A DNA stretch of 64,000 bases, taken from Antedon mediterranea. Taxonomy: Eukaryota > Echinodermata > Crinoidea > Comatulida > Antedonidae. The position numbers and the translations under genes are program-made. The notes beneath the pieces are model-generated. The model ran no database searches, was not told the DNA's origin, and saw only the letters and a program-made list of their open reading frames with translations. Numbering within the stretch: the first letter of the stretch is position 1; each line of letters opens with the position of its first letter. Of this stretch, positions 52,498-64,000 are shown piece after piece. The stretch is taken from assembly GCF_964355755.1 (NCBI RefSeq), contig NC_092675.1:27926912-27990911 (forward strand), in the 5' to 3' direction.

Positions 52498-54731
52498 TCC
52501 CTATGTCAAAAAAAGTGCCTTCGTGTGCAGATCATGGGGAAAGTGTAAACATTGTGTTTTATGAATATTTGAATCATGCTGGTTATAAAAACCCATGTTG
52601 TCAAATTTCTAAAATTCATCTTTGACCTCTGACCTCAATTTGAATGTTTTGACCCATTGAAAACAAAATGGTTCTATCTTTGCAACGCTTAGATTAAATG
52701 AAATAATTTTAGTGTCAAATTATTTGAGAGATGCATATTAATATTCGTTCTAATGGAAAAGTTTGTCCAAAAATGGCTGGAAGTATGATTTTTGGCATAT
52801 TTGACCTTTGACCTACATATCATATAACTCCGTAACTAATAGATGGAACAATTTTAAATAGGGCTCAAATTAATCTGAAGGTATATGTTTCTATTCAGTC
52901 TAATAAGAACTTTTTCAAGCAAATGACCCGAAATATTTTTATTGACCTTTGACCTGTACTGGTAGTACACATTTCTATAATCTCAAAAACTATTGGCCGT
53001 AAAATGGTTGTTTTTGTGAAATGGTTCGAAAAATTTACATTTATATGTTGTATAATAACAATATTTTATAGAAATGTAAAATAATTCTATTTATGATCAC
53101 TAACTTTGTAATTTATTAACATCACTAGCATTTGTTATAATATTAAAATGTGTTATATTTGCTGATTTTAAGCAATTCACATAAATTTATCTGAATTATG
53201 TGTATTTAATATAAAGTTTTGTTTTTTTTATATAAAGAAAATTTAATTATCTATCAAATAAGACTATTTTCAAATTATTATGGCTAAAACTTAATTAGAT
53301 ACAGGCAAAAAAGTGTATTTTTACTTGTGTGAACAGCGCCCTCAATCTTTATTTTTTCCCAAAAAATACCACATTTTTATGTGGTTTCATAAACTTAGCT
53401 GGTTGTAACTTTTTAAAAGATTTGTTGTCAGTGACGTGTAACTTACATACACCTTCTACCATATACTAATAAAAAAGATTTTGATTTTGTGCTAAAAATC
53501 CATCTTTTTGGTCCAGTACAAACAATCTTGTACAGCCATTCTTACACAATCAGCATATTTTTTTGGAAAGATAATCATAATATCTATCCAATAAAATATG
53601 AATTGTGTGTATTAATATCTGCTAGATTGCTTTTATTAAACCAAAAAGATGGACTTTTAGCTCAAAATTAAAATATTTTTTTGGTGTGTATCATGTAATA
53701 ACCTCAACAAAAATATCAAGCTATCGGAATATTTTTCTAAATTTTTTTCAGAAACTGACCTAGTACGTTATAAAAGTGGTATGTAAATTACCGGTTACTG
53801 TAAAAAGTCTTTAAAACAAAGTAATAACCTGTTAAGTTCAGGAAACCAAATAAAAATGTGGTATTTTTTGGGAAAAAATGAATATTGAGGGCGCTGTTCA
53901 CACAAGTAAAAATACACTTTTTTGCCTGTATCTAATTAAGTTTTAGCCATAATAATTTGAAAATAGTCTTATTTGATAGATAATTAAATTTTCTTTATAT
54001 CCAAAAAAAAAACTTTATATTAAATACACATAATTCTGATAAATTCATGTGAAGTGCTTAAAATCAGCAAATATAACACATTTTAATATTATAACAAATG
54101 CTAGTGATCTTAATAAATTACAAAGTTAGTGATCATAAATAGAATTATTTTACATTTCTATAAAATGTTGTTATTATACAACATATAAATGTAAATTTTT
54201 CGAACCATTTCACAAAAACAACCATTTTACGGCCAATAGTTTTTTAGATTATAGAAATGTGTACTACCAGTACAGGTCAAAGGTCAATAAAAAATGTTCG
54301 GGTCATTTTCTTGAAAAAGTTCTTATTACACTGAATAGAAACATATACCTTCAGATTAATTTGAGCCCTATTTAAAGTTTTTCCAACTATTAGTTACGGA
54401 GTTATATGATATGTAGGTCAAAGGTCAAATATGCCAAAAATCATACTTCCAGCCATTTTTGGACAAACTTTTCCATTAGAACGAATATAAATATGCATCT
54501 CCCAAATAATTTGAAACTAAAATTATTTCATCTAATCTAAGCGTTGCAAAGATATGACCATTTTGTTTTCAATGGGTCAAAACATTCAAATTGAGGTCAG
54601 AGGTCAAAGATGAATTTTAGAAATTTGACAACATGGGTTTTTATAACCAGCATGATTCAAATATTCATAAAACACAATGTTTACACTTTCCCCATGATCT
54701 GCACACGAAAATACATAGGGATCTGGACTAT
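52498..54731. repeat. 2.2-kb near-palindrome with ~885-bp arms
   Basis: The left arm (52498-53383) and right arm (53848-54731) are reverse complements over their whole length with few differences. Outer edge: ATAGTCCAGATCCCTATGT on both; inner edge: TACCACATTTTTATGTGG on the left and its complement on the right. The ~465-base centre contains a smaller inverted repeat (AAATCCATCTTTTTGGT at ~53497 and its complement at ~53640). There is no significant coding frame. It is probably a foldback-type DNA element. Each arm carries three AGGTCA-N-AGGTCA motifs. Confidence 0.85.
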
Positions 54732-56059
54732 AATGCCGTGATAGATGTTCGCACAGGATCATCGGTGCTGTATCTGTATCATCTGTCATCAGCTGTATCA
54801 TAGGCAAATTCTGTGATACAGCCTGTGTTTCTCACGTGGTGCCTGTATCATGAAAATCTGAGGTACAAGGGGTTAGGTTAGTGTCTATAACTGGTGTTAA
54901 GTGAAACAAATGAGATGCTGTATCACTGAATTTCCCTATGATACTCTGGAGAACCTTAGTACAGAGCAAGACACTGACAGCACAATGATCCAACAAAAAG
55001 TAATATAAAGGTCTAGCAAATGCTCCTTCTAAAAATGTACCGCAAGCTTGAAGATAACATGACATTATTGTATACTAAGAATAGCACTCGTTTCAAAATT
55101 TTCATCGTCATCATTTAGGCTAGTTAAAATCACACCACACTCTTGGTACAAAAAATATTTCTTAACCGTTATCATTCGTTTTTTGAAATAAAAAAATAGG
55201 GCCAATTTAAAAAGTCATTTACATTAAAATTAGTAGTTCCTCGTAAACTATTTGTAATCCATTGGCTAGCAGCCAATTTGACCATTTTTTGCTTTAAATT
55301 AAAATTTTTTCCTGTAAATACATTTTTTTTTCGATCCAATTTTTTGTCAAAGTGGATAAATATTATGTTACATTAAAATGGAATATTTTAAAAAAAATGT
55401 ATTAAGAATAATTTTTTCAGGGGGACAATACATAAGTGGACGTCAACGTACGTGTCATATTATTGATGTTGTGATTCTCTGTGTTTAGATAAGGATGCTT
55501 TAGACCAGGTCCGCCTTATATTATTAGCCAATCAAAATCGTATAAATTTTGGAGGGAAAATGTTATCCTCCTCTGAAGCCTAAAATTTGCATGTCCAGTA
55601 TAAAAGTGGAATGTAATAGATATTAAAGGAAGAAGAGAGAATAAGATCAGAGTAGATAAACGGAAAGATGATAAAGAAAATAAGGCTTGACTGGTAGTGG
55701 TAGAAAGATGTATTAATTGAGTTACAAGGAATAAAAGTTCTAGTTGAGTTAAATATACTTTTTGTATGAGTTATCATTCAGTGACAGCTGTGTACGTCGC
55801 GTGGAAATATATACGCCTGAGAAAGCTCGGAACCAACTAATATATTCACTACAGTACAGAACAAGCGGTACGAGTAATTTCGCCCTTTTTTAAATAGTAA
55901 TGTTTAGGCCTACACGTCCTTAAATTTAATTCCAAAAACTAATTAATAATCTCTTATTTATTAAGTAAATTCGTAAGCATGTATAGTTTTTAGTAATCAA
56001 ACGTTTATTTATTTAGTCTGAGTCAGAATTATTGTCTTATATAGAATTTGTTTCTAATT
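54732..56059. other. Intergenic, no gene seen
   Basis: There is no conserved coding sequence. At ~55200-55440 there is a diverged right half of the element at 58915-59463 (both share a CAATTTTTTGTCAAAGT-like block and end GGGACAATACAT). Otherwise AT-rich single-copy-looking DNA. Confidence 0.5.
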
Positions 56060-56928
56060 ATTATTGTATAGGCCTAAGCCTAGATTTAGCAGAAAAGGGG
56101 CAGGTCCATTGCAAACACAAGAAAGATTAATTTAAAGGAATTTGGCCAAGCCAGGTAAGGTGAATAATTACAAAGAAATCAACCGGGAAAAAAATTGTGA
56201 ATGGACATAGGCCTGGACCTATTAGAGGAAGGGTGGATTTAGAATGTGATAACAAGATGAAATAGAAGCAAAAGGGAGAAAAGAAACAAACTGGAAAAGG
56301 AAAGAAACGAAAGACCGAAGGTATTAATGAACATTTGTGGAAATTCCTAATAAATATCTGTATTCTGTTTAAAGTACAGTAATAATGTTTGGTGGATTGT
56401 CAAAACAATCTTTAATTTCAACAGATATTCCAGATCTTTTGTAAATGAGTATGAAACAACGAAAGGATGTGCGCAAACACAATCTATGAATGTTTGGAAC
56501 ATTTTTATAAAAAGTAGTATCGTTTTGTAAGCTCTTCGATGTTGTTTCCTTTCCTTACTACTCTTTAAAAGTTGTGACCGGGTGTTGCTGTTACGTAACA
56601 GAATGTTTCGTTCCAAGGTGTTTATAATCTTGAGTAGTAGCTCTTTCAGTAATAATGTACATTGCCAAATTCTTTTTTACCGTTCGGTATTTGATTTTTG
56701 ACTGACTTTATAAGATTGTTTTATTTCTTTCCTTCCCCATAATTAAAACAATTTACCACTTTATTTAACTTTAAATATTTTGTAGGGTTTTTTTCTTCTA
56801 GAGAAAAATGTAGCAAAGTAAGAAAGAAAAGTAAGTAATACTGGATGAATTGAAAGAACTTGTCAAAGGCAAAGTGTTAGATGCACTATTGTTCTTTATG
56901 TTGTATACCGTTATATAAAGTTATTCAC

Positions 56929-57440
56929 TGCCCTCTATACATGTACTGACACGTTTAATGAGGTTAAAAGGCTAGTAATTGGTAACATTTATTTACAAAT
57001 TTGATTAGTCTAATATAAAATGTTCTATACTGCCCTCTATACATGTACTGACACGTTTAATGAGGTTAAAAGGCTAGTAATTGGTAACATTTATTTACAA
57101 ATTTGATTAGTCTAATATAAAATGTTCTATACTGCCCTCTATACATGTACTGACACGTTTAATGAGGTTAAAAGGCTAGTAATTGGTAACATTTATTTAC
57201 AAATTTGATTAGTCTAATATAAAATGTTCTATACTGCCCTCTATGCATGTACTGACATGTTTAATGAAGTAAAAAGGCTAATAATTGGTAACATTTATTT
57301 ACAAATTTGATTAGTCTAATATAAAATGTTGTATACTGCCCTCTACACATGTACTGACACGTTTAATGAGGTTAAAAGGCTAATAATTGGTAACATTTAT
57401 TTACAAATTTGATTAGTCCATGGAGGAAAATAAATAATTT
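56929..57440 (+). repeat. 102-bp tandem array, five units, derived from PUM3 exon 4/intron 4
   Basis: TGCCCTCTA recurs at 56929, 57031, 57133, 57235 and 57337, exactly 102 bases apart. Each unit has ACTGACACGTTTAATGAGGT TAAAAGGCTAGTAATTGGTA and AATTTGATTAGTCTAATATA. The first three are almost identical, so the expansion is recent. The unit is a deleted form of the longer repeat in the parent PUM3 intron 4. Confidence 0.9.
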
Positions 57441-57456
57441 ATTTTTTCCTCCATGA
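57418..57456. repeat. Short perfect hairpin inserted in the last array unit
   Basis: CATGGAGGAAAATAAAT and its complement around ATTTATTTTTTCCTCCATG form a hairpin with almost no loop. It interrupts the array between TTGATTAGTC and the duplicate GATTAGTCTAAT. It may be a small foldback insertion or a repair product. Confidence 0.7.
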
Positions 57457-58914
57457 TTAGTCTAATAATAGCACGTTGTATATTGCCCTCTATGCACGTA
57501 GCACAATGATGTTAAAGTCTGAATATTCTACGTACTATTTATGAGGCTAAATGCTTTAAAGCATTGGTTGCAATTGATTATTTGCAAGTACAGTAACTGT
57601 AAATATTAATATATGAATACTCCCTCTATAATGAATTGTTATCTATAAATTGATACTGTGTATTGTTATTACAATGTATTAATAATATTTTGTTTTATTT
57701 CATATCATTTTCAGTAAAAGAATAATTTCTTAGATCATATTCTAAAATATGTCGAAATACAAATATGCTAAATTTTTCGTGAAGCAAATGTTACCGTACC
57801 ATACGGAACAAAGGAACAATGCAATCATTATAATGACCACATTTCACGGTAGCGTCTGAAGTAATTAAGATGGCATACAATAACCATGCAAATTTAAGAG
57901 TTCTACGGTCCTTCATTTGCTCTATTTAATTCATTTTTCCAGTAATTCCAAGAGTGGTTAAAAACAAACCGGAAAAATTATTTGAATATTGTATTCATAA
58001 GTACCCTTAACTACATTTAATACAGTGTAAAGCAGGCAACATTTTAATGCAAAAGGACTGACAAAGGCGAATATATATTTCTTACGGATATACTCAATGA
58101 TTTAATAAACATAATTAACTCAAAGTAATTTTTATTAATATTCATTTTTCATGTTTTTGGGGGACAATTATACATTTTTAATAGGTGACCACAACTCAAC
58201 TAATCTCTTACCATGCTCATCAATTTTTACGATGCACCAGTTTGTTGTTTTTGTTGACCTTATCTTCTATTTTAAAAACTGACCAGATATTACTGATAAA
58301 GATACCGAAACATTTCTGTAATGATAGTTTCAAGTATTTATAACCACAGTTAGTACATTTGATGTTTAGAAAACAGCGATTAATTGTTCTTTTCTTTTGA
58401 AAAACTTATGAAATCAAAGAAAACCGAAAATGTTCTATAGTCGTTGTTATGGGTATCTCTAACTATTTGCTTTATAATGACATATTTTAATATGTTTTTC
58501 ATGTGAAAACTAAAGTTATTGGAGCATAATTATGATAATTATTATTATAATTGCACATTATAACTACAATAACTTTATCTGGTGTAATGTTTAATTTTAG
58601 ATTTACAGGAACTTTTGGTTTTGTTTGATATTAATACTGTACATACTTTTAGGAAATATATAATCTATCTATAAATTTACCATAGTGTGTACTAATAATT
58701 AGATGGCGTGACAGTCAAAGATATTAAATTTAAGTTTTCTTTTCTCACTAAATTTCAGTTTTTGCTTTCATTTCTCATAATTCATCAATTGTCTGTGTCT
58801 AAATAAATACAGAAATTTAAATGTTTGACCAAAATAAATTGTACCAGCTCTTTTTAGTACCCTCTGACAACCATTTTATTTATAATTATTCTTACGTAAT
58901 TGGAATTTACTTAA

Positions 58915-59463
58915 AGATGTATTGTCCCTTGAAACACAAAAAATGAAAAAAAAAAATTCTAAATTTAAATTGGCCATATCAAAGTAATATTAAAGTTATT
59001 CACTTTAAGTCGAAAATTCGAGCCAAAAACAACAAGTTTACGTAATTAACAGGTAAATTAATTTGATTACATTTCGTCTGGAAAATCGTCACGAGCAAAA
59101 GTAAACAAAGATTTCAAATCATTAGTATGCATTATGCATGATGCTACTTAGGATTGTTTACAACTTGTCGCAGTTAGTTGAGAAGGTTTTTTCACACAGA
59201 TCGCGAAGAAGTTTTATGAATATGCATACAGAGTAGCCAAACAAGCGCGTTGCATTATGAGATATGTTTTGATCGAAAATTTTGACTGGAAGTCAAAGTT
59301 ATTTTTTTAACAAAAAAACGTCTGTATTTTGGTTAAATTATTTTTTTTCCGACTAATTTTTTGTGAAAGTTAATAACTATTATGATACTTCAAAATGACC
59401 CACTTTTTTCGAAATATTAAAAAAAAATTTTTTTTTTGAATTAGTCAAAGGGACAATACATCT
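58915..59463. mobile_element. 549-bp MITE with TTAA target duplication, inside the PUM3 pseudogene
   Basis: Ends AGATGTATTGTCCCTTGAAA and GTCAAAGGGACAATACATCT are inverted repeats, flanked by TTAA at 58911-58914 and 59464-59467. The parent PUM3 intron 7 has the uninterrupted site (TTATTTAATAGATCAGCAAA near 32590-32610), so this copy inserted after the duplication. No transposase frame. Assignment to piggyBac rests on the TTAA duplication. Confidence 0.85.
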
Positions 59464-60254
59464 TTAATAGAACAGCAACATGATAAATGTTTTGTATTTG
59501 TTGAATGCGGAGAATATATTCATAAGTTAAAATAATGACTATTAAAAGATTTGAAAATGCATTATTTCTGTATTATATACTTTTTTTTTCTATTTTTAAA
59601 GGACATGATAGAATCCATCGTCGTCGTAGTTCAAATTCTTCACACACACGATGGTGCTCGTGTTGTTATGCAATGTATTTATTTGGCATGGCACAGCAAA
59701 AGTATGAAATATATAAATAATACAGACACATAGATTAGATCTAAAGCAAGTTTTCCATTGGGCCAATGAAACATGATTCCTGCATCGCAAAAAATAGATG
59801 GGATCTATCTCAAATAGGCTTTAGACCAAGGTTGTACAGAAATCAAACAAACATTACAATTAAATTGCCTAATTTAGCTCATGAAAGTTGCACAAATACA
59901 ATATAATTGCAAGTTTGCTGGTGATTTTGTTAAGTAAATCCCAGCAACAATCTGAATTCTAATTTATATCATATCCTCTGCTTAATTTATAAAATAAAGC
60001 ATATATGCATTTAATTGTTATTAATTGCTTTTTAAAATCTTTCAAGACGTATTTTTCCAAGATATGTCGTGAGGAGTATTGTCATTGGGTCATGTAGGCA
60101 TTGTTTGATTCAGTTGACGATACAAAGCTATTGGCAAAGATTATTCTGACGGTATGTCTTATTAACATTAATTGAAATATGTCAGAAGTCAAAATGATAA
60201 GTAGCAGTGAGAGAGATTAACTGAAAAATTTCTTTTAGATACTAATAGTGAATG

Positions 60255-60846
60255 GGTGTCAAACATTCACTAAACAAACATATAGCATTACATGTTAGAT
60301 TAGACTACTTTTATGCAACACAATACTCGTTTTTATTTGCTTATAAAAGTAATTACTGTAGATAGTAAGTAATTACTGATTAAATTGCGTCAGTGGTGGC
60401 GCCAGGTTTTGCCCGATACATATTATTTGAACACATTTCACTTATGTCGATAGATAGATAGATAAATATTTAGCTATCTATCTATTTATCTATATGTATC
60501 AGTATTTATGACATAATTAAATAATTCAGGGCGGCAGATGGTAAATTCTCTTTGAGGCAAAGGTTGCACTTTTTGTTTGCGCTACCAGGCCTATATGTTT
60601 TAGTAGATGACAAGATGCGTCACGAGATTGAATATTACTAATTATATTAACTTTATGCAGCACAATGATGTTATTATCTACTAATAAGAAATAAGCTTCC
60701 ATAAAATTGTCTAAAGTCCAACTAACATGAACTTACTATCTACAGTATTTTATAAGTAAATAGAAGCAAGCATTGTGTTGCATAAAAGTTGTCTGAAGTT
60801 CAATCTAACATGTACTGCTATTGTTTGTTTAGTGGATGTTTGGCAC
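60255..60846. mobile_element. ~590-bp MITE with ~110-bp inverted repeats, inside the PUM3 pseudogene
   Basis: Left end GTGTCAAACATTCACTAAAC then AAACATATAGCATTACATGT; right end on the other strand GTGCCAAACATCCACTAAAC then AAACAATAGCAGTACATGTT. Both continue through TTTTATGCAACACAAT to CTGTAGATAGTAAGT. A GATA/TATC hairpin lies inside (60455-60495). No coding capacity. Confidence 0.75.
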
Positions 60847-61640
60847 GAGGGGAGAGTGTGCCCAATTAAGGATTTTCAACTTTAAAAGCGACTAAAACTA
60901 CCCTCAAATTAATGTCTAATATCATCTGGAGTTTCTGGAGGCTCCACCCATGTAGCGTAATAGGCGAGGGAACAGGTGTCCCCCGACGGATTTTACCGGG
61001 CTGGAAAATTTGTACCAGACTGGATATAGAAGAAAAAAAAGAGTTGGGAAAGACAGGGGAAGGAAATAAAAAATGGTTTATTGTAGATCAAACTTGTACA
61101 TACTTGTATCGATAGTATTACATCAATGACACTTTCTAGATATGACAACGTTAGCATAAATTCAGTATTTTAAAAGGAAAATTCCCGGAAGCTATCATCG
61201 AAAACCCACGCAAATACTCTGTATTTTTATTTATACCTGTAGTTGGTTGCGACGTATCTAAAATCAGGCCTATTTTCCATCCCAATATAACCTGACATTT
61301 TTAAAGTATAAATAGTGCATTCCGGGGACCTCAGCTCTATTTTTTTAAATGTTCTCACCTCAGCCAATAAATATTACTTACTTACTAGCCCCAACCACGA
61401 TGGAGCTAAATTCTTGTAGAGTGGTTTTTTTTTTTGTTCGTTTTGGGCAGTTTCCTACACCAAGTCATAGATTAATAACCCACAAATTATTATCTTTGCA
61501 CACCCTGACCCAAGACCTGTTATGCGGCTGGCTCCGCTTATTCAGTTTTTTGTAAGATGTTGATTGATAAAGTTGGTACAGATAAGATATCAGCATGGAA
61601 CACTATAAACAGAGGATCTTTTATACTTTTTAGGCGAGTA

Positions 61641-62822
61641 AAATTCATTCGTTTTCAGAGCTACTGTATTTGTTTCTTTGTATATAAATTTAAATTTATG
61701 GGCTGATCACAATTAGCAACGACTGTGACAAAGGTTACATTCATACCTGACGTGATGTTGTTTGAATAAAATAGATAATCACAGAATAAATAACAGAACG
61801 TTTTATACCAGGCTGACATGCAAGTAACATGTAGGTGAGAGAAATTGTTAACTAACAATTCAAAGGTACAATTTAGACACCATCACGCATGACCTCAATT
61901 CAGTGGCCACTCATAATTTGTCCTACATGTTGTCAATATTTACTATAGAGGCCTATATATATGTTGTACAGCTTAATTGTCAATCCTTTCCCGCAGGTCG
62001 GCCGTACGCATGGTAAGTTAAGGATTTTTTTAGTAAATTTGTAAACATAGGCTTGTAATACATATAATCTGTTCAATGCGAACTGTTGATCAGATCCTGC
62101 AATCAGAATTAACACCCAAAACATCTGCGCTACATCTTTTCTTCTGACGTATTGTATTTAGCAAGTGCATTTGTACTCAAACCCACGATATGTCGGTCTT
62201 TATAAAAATAATCTTGATAAATTATATACGATAAAGTTCAAATAATTAATTTGTATTTAAAATTGCACTAAGCAGGACTATTTAAGTAGGAGTTTCTACT
62301 GTTGTTTAATTCCATTATTTTTACGTTTGTTTTTAAGTTTATTTACTGCAATAATTCAAACTCAACCGGATTCACTATTCAATGAGCGAATCTCAAATAT
62401 CATACACACCAGATAATATAGTTTATTTTAATTCGTCAGTAATAGCGATTTTTGTGGCAGGTCCTTAACTCGAACTTTCTCATTTGATACTTTTTTTTTT
62501 TGTCTTATGTAGGATCGACCCACTTTTATTTCTTCATCAATAAAATGTTCGTTTACAATGAGTACATTGAGCACATGAGTAATGTAATGATACAATACAA
62601 TATAATTGACATTAACTAACTTTCAGTACAACTGATATCTCACTCCTACCATTGCATTTTATATATAATAGTATAAGGAAAGAAAAAAAAATCCTCTATG
62701 TTATACACTCTTTACACGTTTTTCAATTCTTAACAATGTACGTATAATTTACCACAGAATTCTTAATTTTATAACTCTTTTTATCTCTTTCAGGCAATCA
62801 AAAAAAAAAGTTATATTTTACT
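61641..62822. other. Intergenic DNA and 3' region of the terminal LINE
   Basis: No conserved coding sequence is seen. The right part is the 3' UTR of the minus-strand LINE; a T11 run at ~62490 (A-tail on the minus strand) may mark its 3' end. Confidence 0.45.
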
Positions 62823-64000
62823 TTACCTAATATCAATTTTATAAACGTTAATTTTATACCTTGCTAAATTGTTACGGTCCATATCTGACCACATTTTTTT
62901 TGCCTTTTCTTTATTTATTAAAAACTCACAATTGATTATATCTTCTAACTCCGCAGTGAACATTAACCATGGACATTTTTTAACAAGTCCTAGTCTGTGT
63001 TTGACTTTATTTTTATAAACACAGAAAGTTAAAATGGAAAATATTTCATTAATTTTGACATCATATTTTCCAAGTAAAATTTTCTCCCATGTAACTTCCT
63101 GAGTAAATGCAAAACATGTTTTCAGCATAGCGCAACATTTTACCCAGCAATGTTTTACTTCTTTGCATGTAAATAACATATGCTTTTCATTTTCAACCTC
63201 CTCATTACAATATTCACAATAATTACTGTTTGACAAATTCCATAATTTTAGCTTACACCTAGTTGGTAAAATTTTATGTAGCAACTTAAAATTAAAGAAA
63301 GCCACTCTTTTTATGTGCAACATACTCTTAACTTTGTTTTTCCAACATAGATTCCAGTCGATAAAACAATTTTGAAGTTGGTTTTCCCATTTATCCTGTG
63401 CTTTTGGTATGCACGCTTTATATGCTACATCGGTAAAAGTGGAATAGAATTGTTTGACAGTTGTATAATTTGAAGTAACATTAACATTTTTGTCTATTGT
63501 ATCAACCTCTTTATGTATATAACAATAGGGTTTCTCAACCACTATAACTTTCCAGTTTCTTGGAATAGCGTCAATTAGTGCCATATATTTTAAAAATGCA
63601 TTTTCCCTTCGTTTCAACAGTGGAGTTATTTCATTAATATGCTTAAATCTAGACTTATCCATAATATCTCCTACTGTTTTTATACCTGATTTCACCCAAG
63701 ATTTACAGAATAGTGATTTTTTGTTATGCATGACATATATATTCTCCCATAACCTCTGAGTTTTTATTTCACATATACATTGAGGTTTTTTAGTATAAAT
63801 ATTACTAAACCGTATGCAGGCTTTAAGCAAATTTATATAGAATGTATTCACATATTTGAGTGCATTATGCTTCTCAAAGTTTGCTTCCGTCATACTTAAT
63901 GTATAATCAATTGGATATAAATTGTATAATGGAATACATTTCCACTTTCCTGGATCCGGGCTTAGTAAACGTTTTACCCAGCCTAACTTTAAAGATTCAA
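62823..64000 (-). mobile_element. C-terminal part of a Tx1/L1-like LINE ORF2, open to the window edge
   Basis: The frame is open from the window end (ESLKLGWVKRLLSP...GKWK) to a stop at 62823, nearly 390 residues. It contains FFNFKLLHKILPTRCKLKLW followed by CEYCNEEVENEKHMLFTC, a CX2CX8HX4C zinc-binding motif (zf-RVT) found after the reverse transcriptase of Tx1/L1-clade LINEs. Phrases such as LKLGWVKRLL and WEKILLG are also typical. The endonuclease and reverse transcriptase should lie beyond the window. The absence of stops suggests a fairly young copy. The visible methionine at 63893 is internal, not a start. Confidence 0.8.

Larger units (their letters stand above)
56060..61640 (+). pseudogene. 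Unprocessed PUM3 pseudogene (intron-containing duplicate)
   Basis: It keeps PUM3 exons and introns in order, so it arose by DNA duplication, not retroposition. Recognisable pieces: exon 1 (~56090-56320, donor GAAG|GTATTA kept), exon 2 (~56425-56480, Gln to stop at TTTTGTAAATGAG), exon 3 (~56804-56880, insertion), remnants of exon 4 in a tandem array, exon 5 (~57733-57930, frameshifts and a deletion), intron 7 sequence (~58180-58860), exon 8 (~59602-59700), exon 9 (~60036-60153, stop in GGGTCATGTAGGCATTG) and exon 14 (~61540-61634). Exons 6, 7, 10-13 and 15 are not found. Later insertions lie at 58915-59463 and ~60255-60846. No product is expected. Confidence 0.9.

Overview
This is AT-rich animal nuclear DNA with multi-exon genes, GT-AG introns and dense interspersed repeats. 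The protein sequences, the intron density and the tRNA- and 5S-derived repeats suggest an invertebrate deuterostome, most likely an echinoderm. That placement is inference; no species can be named from the sequence alone.

Layout: (1) 1-3045 holds no recognised exon, only repeats. (2) 3046-18757 (+) carries the 3' 32 exons of a DOCK6/7/8-family Rac/Cdc42 exchange factor, closest to DOCK7. (3) 18758-21648 is its 3' flank and intergenic DNA. (4) 21649-26515 (-) is a complete five-exon AK3/AK4-type adenylate kinase whose introns hold two non-autonomous DNA elements. (5) A 632-bp head-to-head intergenic region separates it from (6) a complete 15-exon PUM3 (Puf-A/Puf6) gene at 27148-38501 (+). (7) 39.7-50.5 kb is a cluster of immunoglobulin-superfamily receptors. 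One is intact with a short tail and an arginine in its membrane segment. Its tandem paralogue has a long tail rich in ITIM/ITSM motifs but carries frameshifts. A third V-type receptor is broken by a frameshift and sits next to a ~4-kb transposon. (8) 51.2-54.7 kb holds a 5S-rRNA-like sequence, a MITE and a 2.2-kb near-palindrome. (9) 56.06-61.64 kb is an unprocessed, heavily decayed copy of PUM3. (10) 62823-64000 (-) is the C-terminal end of a Tx1/L1-like LINE that runs off the window.

The three conserved genes are ordinary housekeeping or signalling genes. The Ig cluster is the most interesting region. Two receptors share about 83% of ectodomain residues (hand alignment) but differ in membrane and tail signalling features, as in the paired activating/inhibitory receptors of vertebrate innate immunity. 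The cluster lies between PUM3 and its pseudogene copy, which points to a segment with a history of local duplication. Several repeat relationships (an empty site in the parent gene, exon-derived tandem repeats, shared terminal inverted repeats) allow the order of events to be reconstructed.
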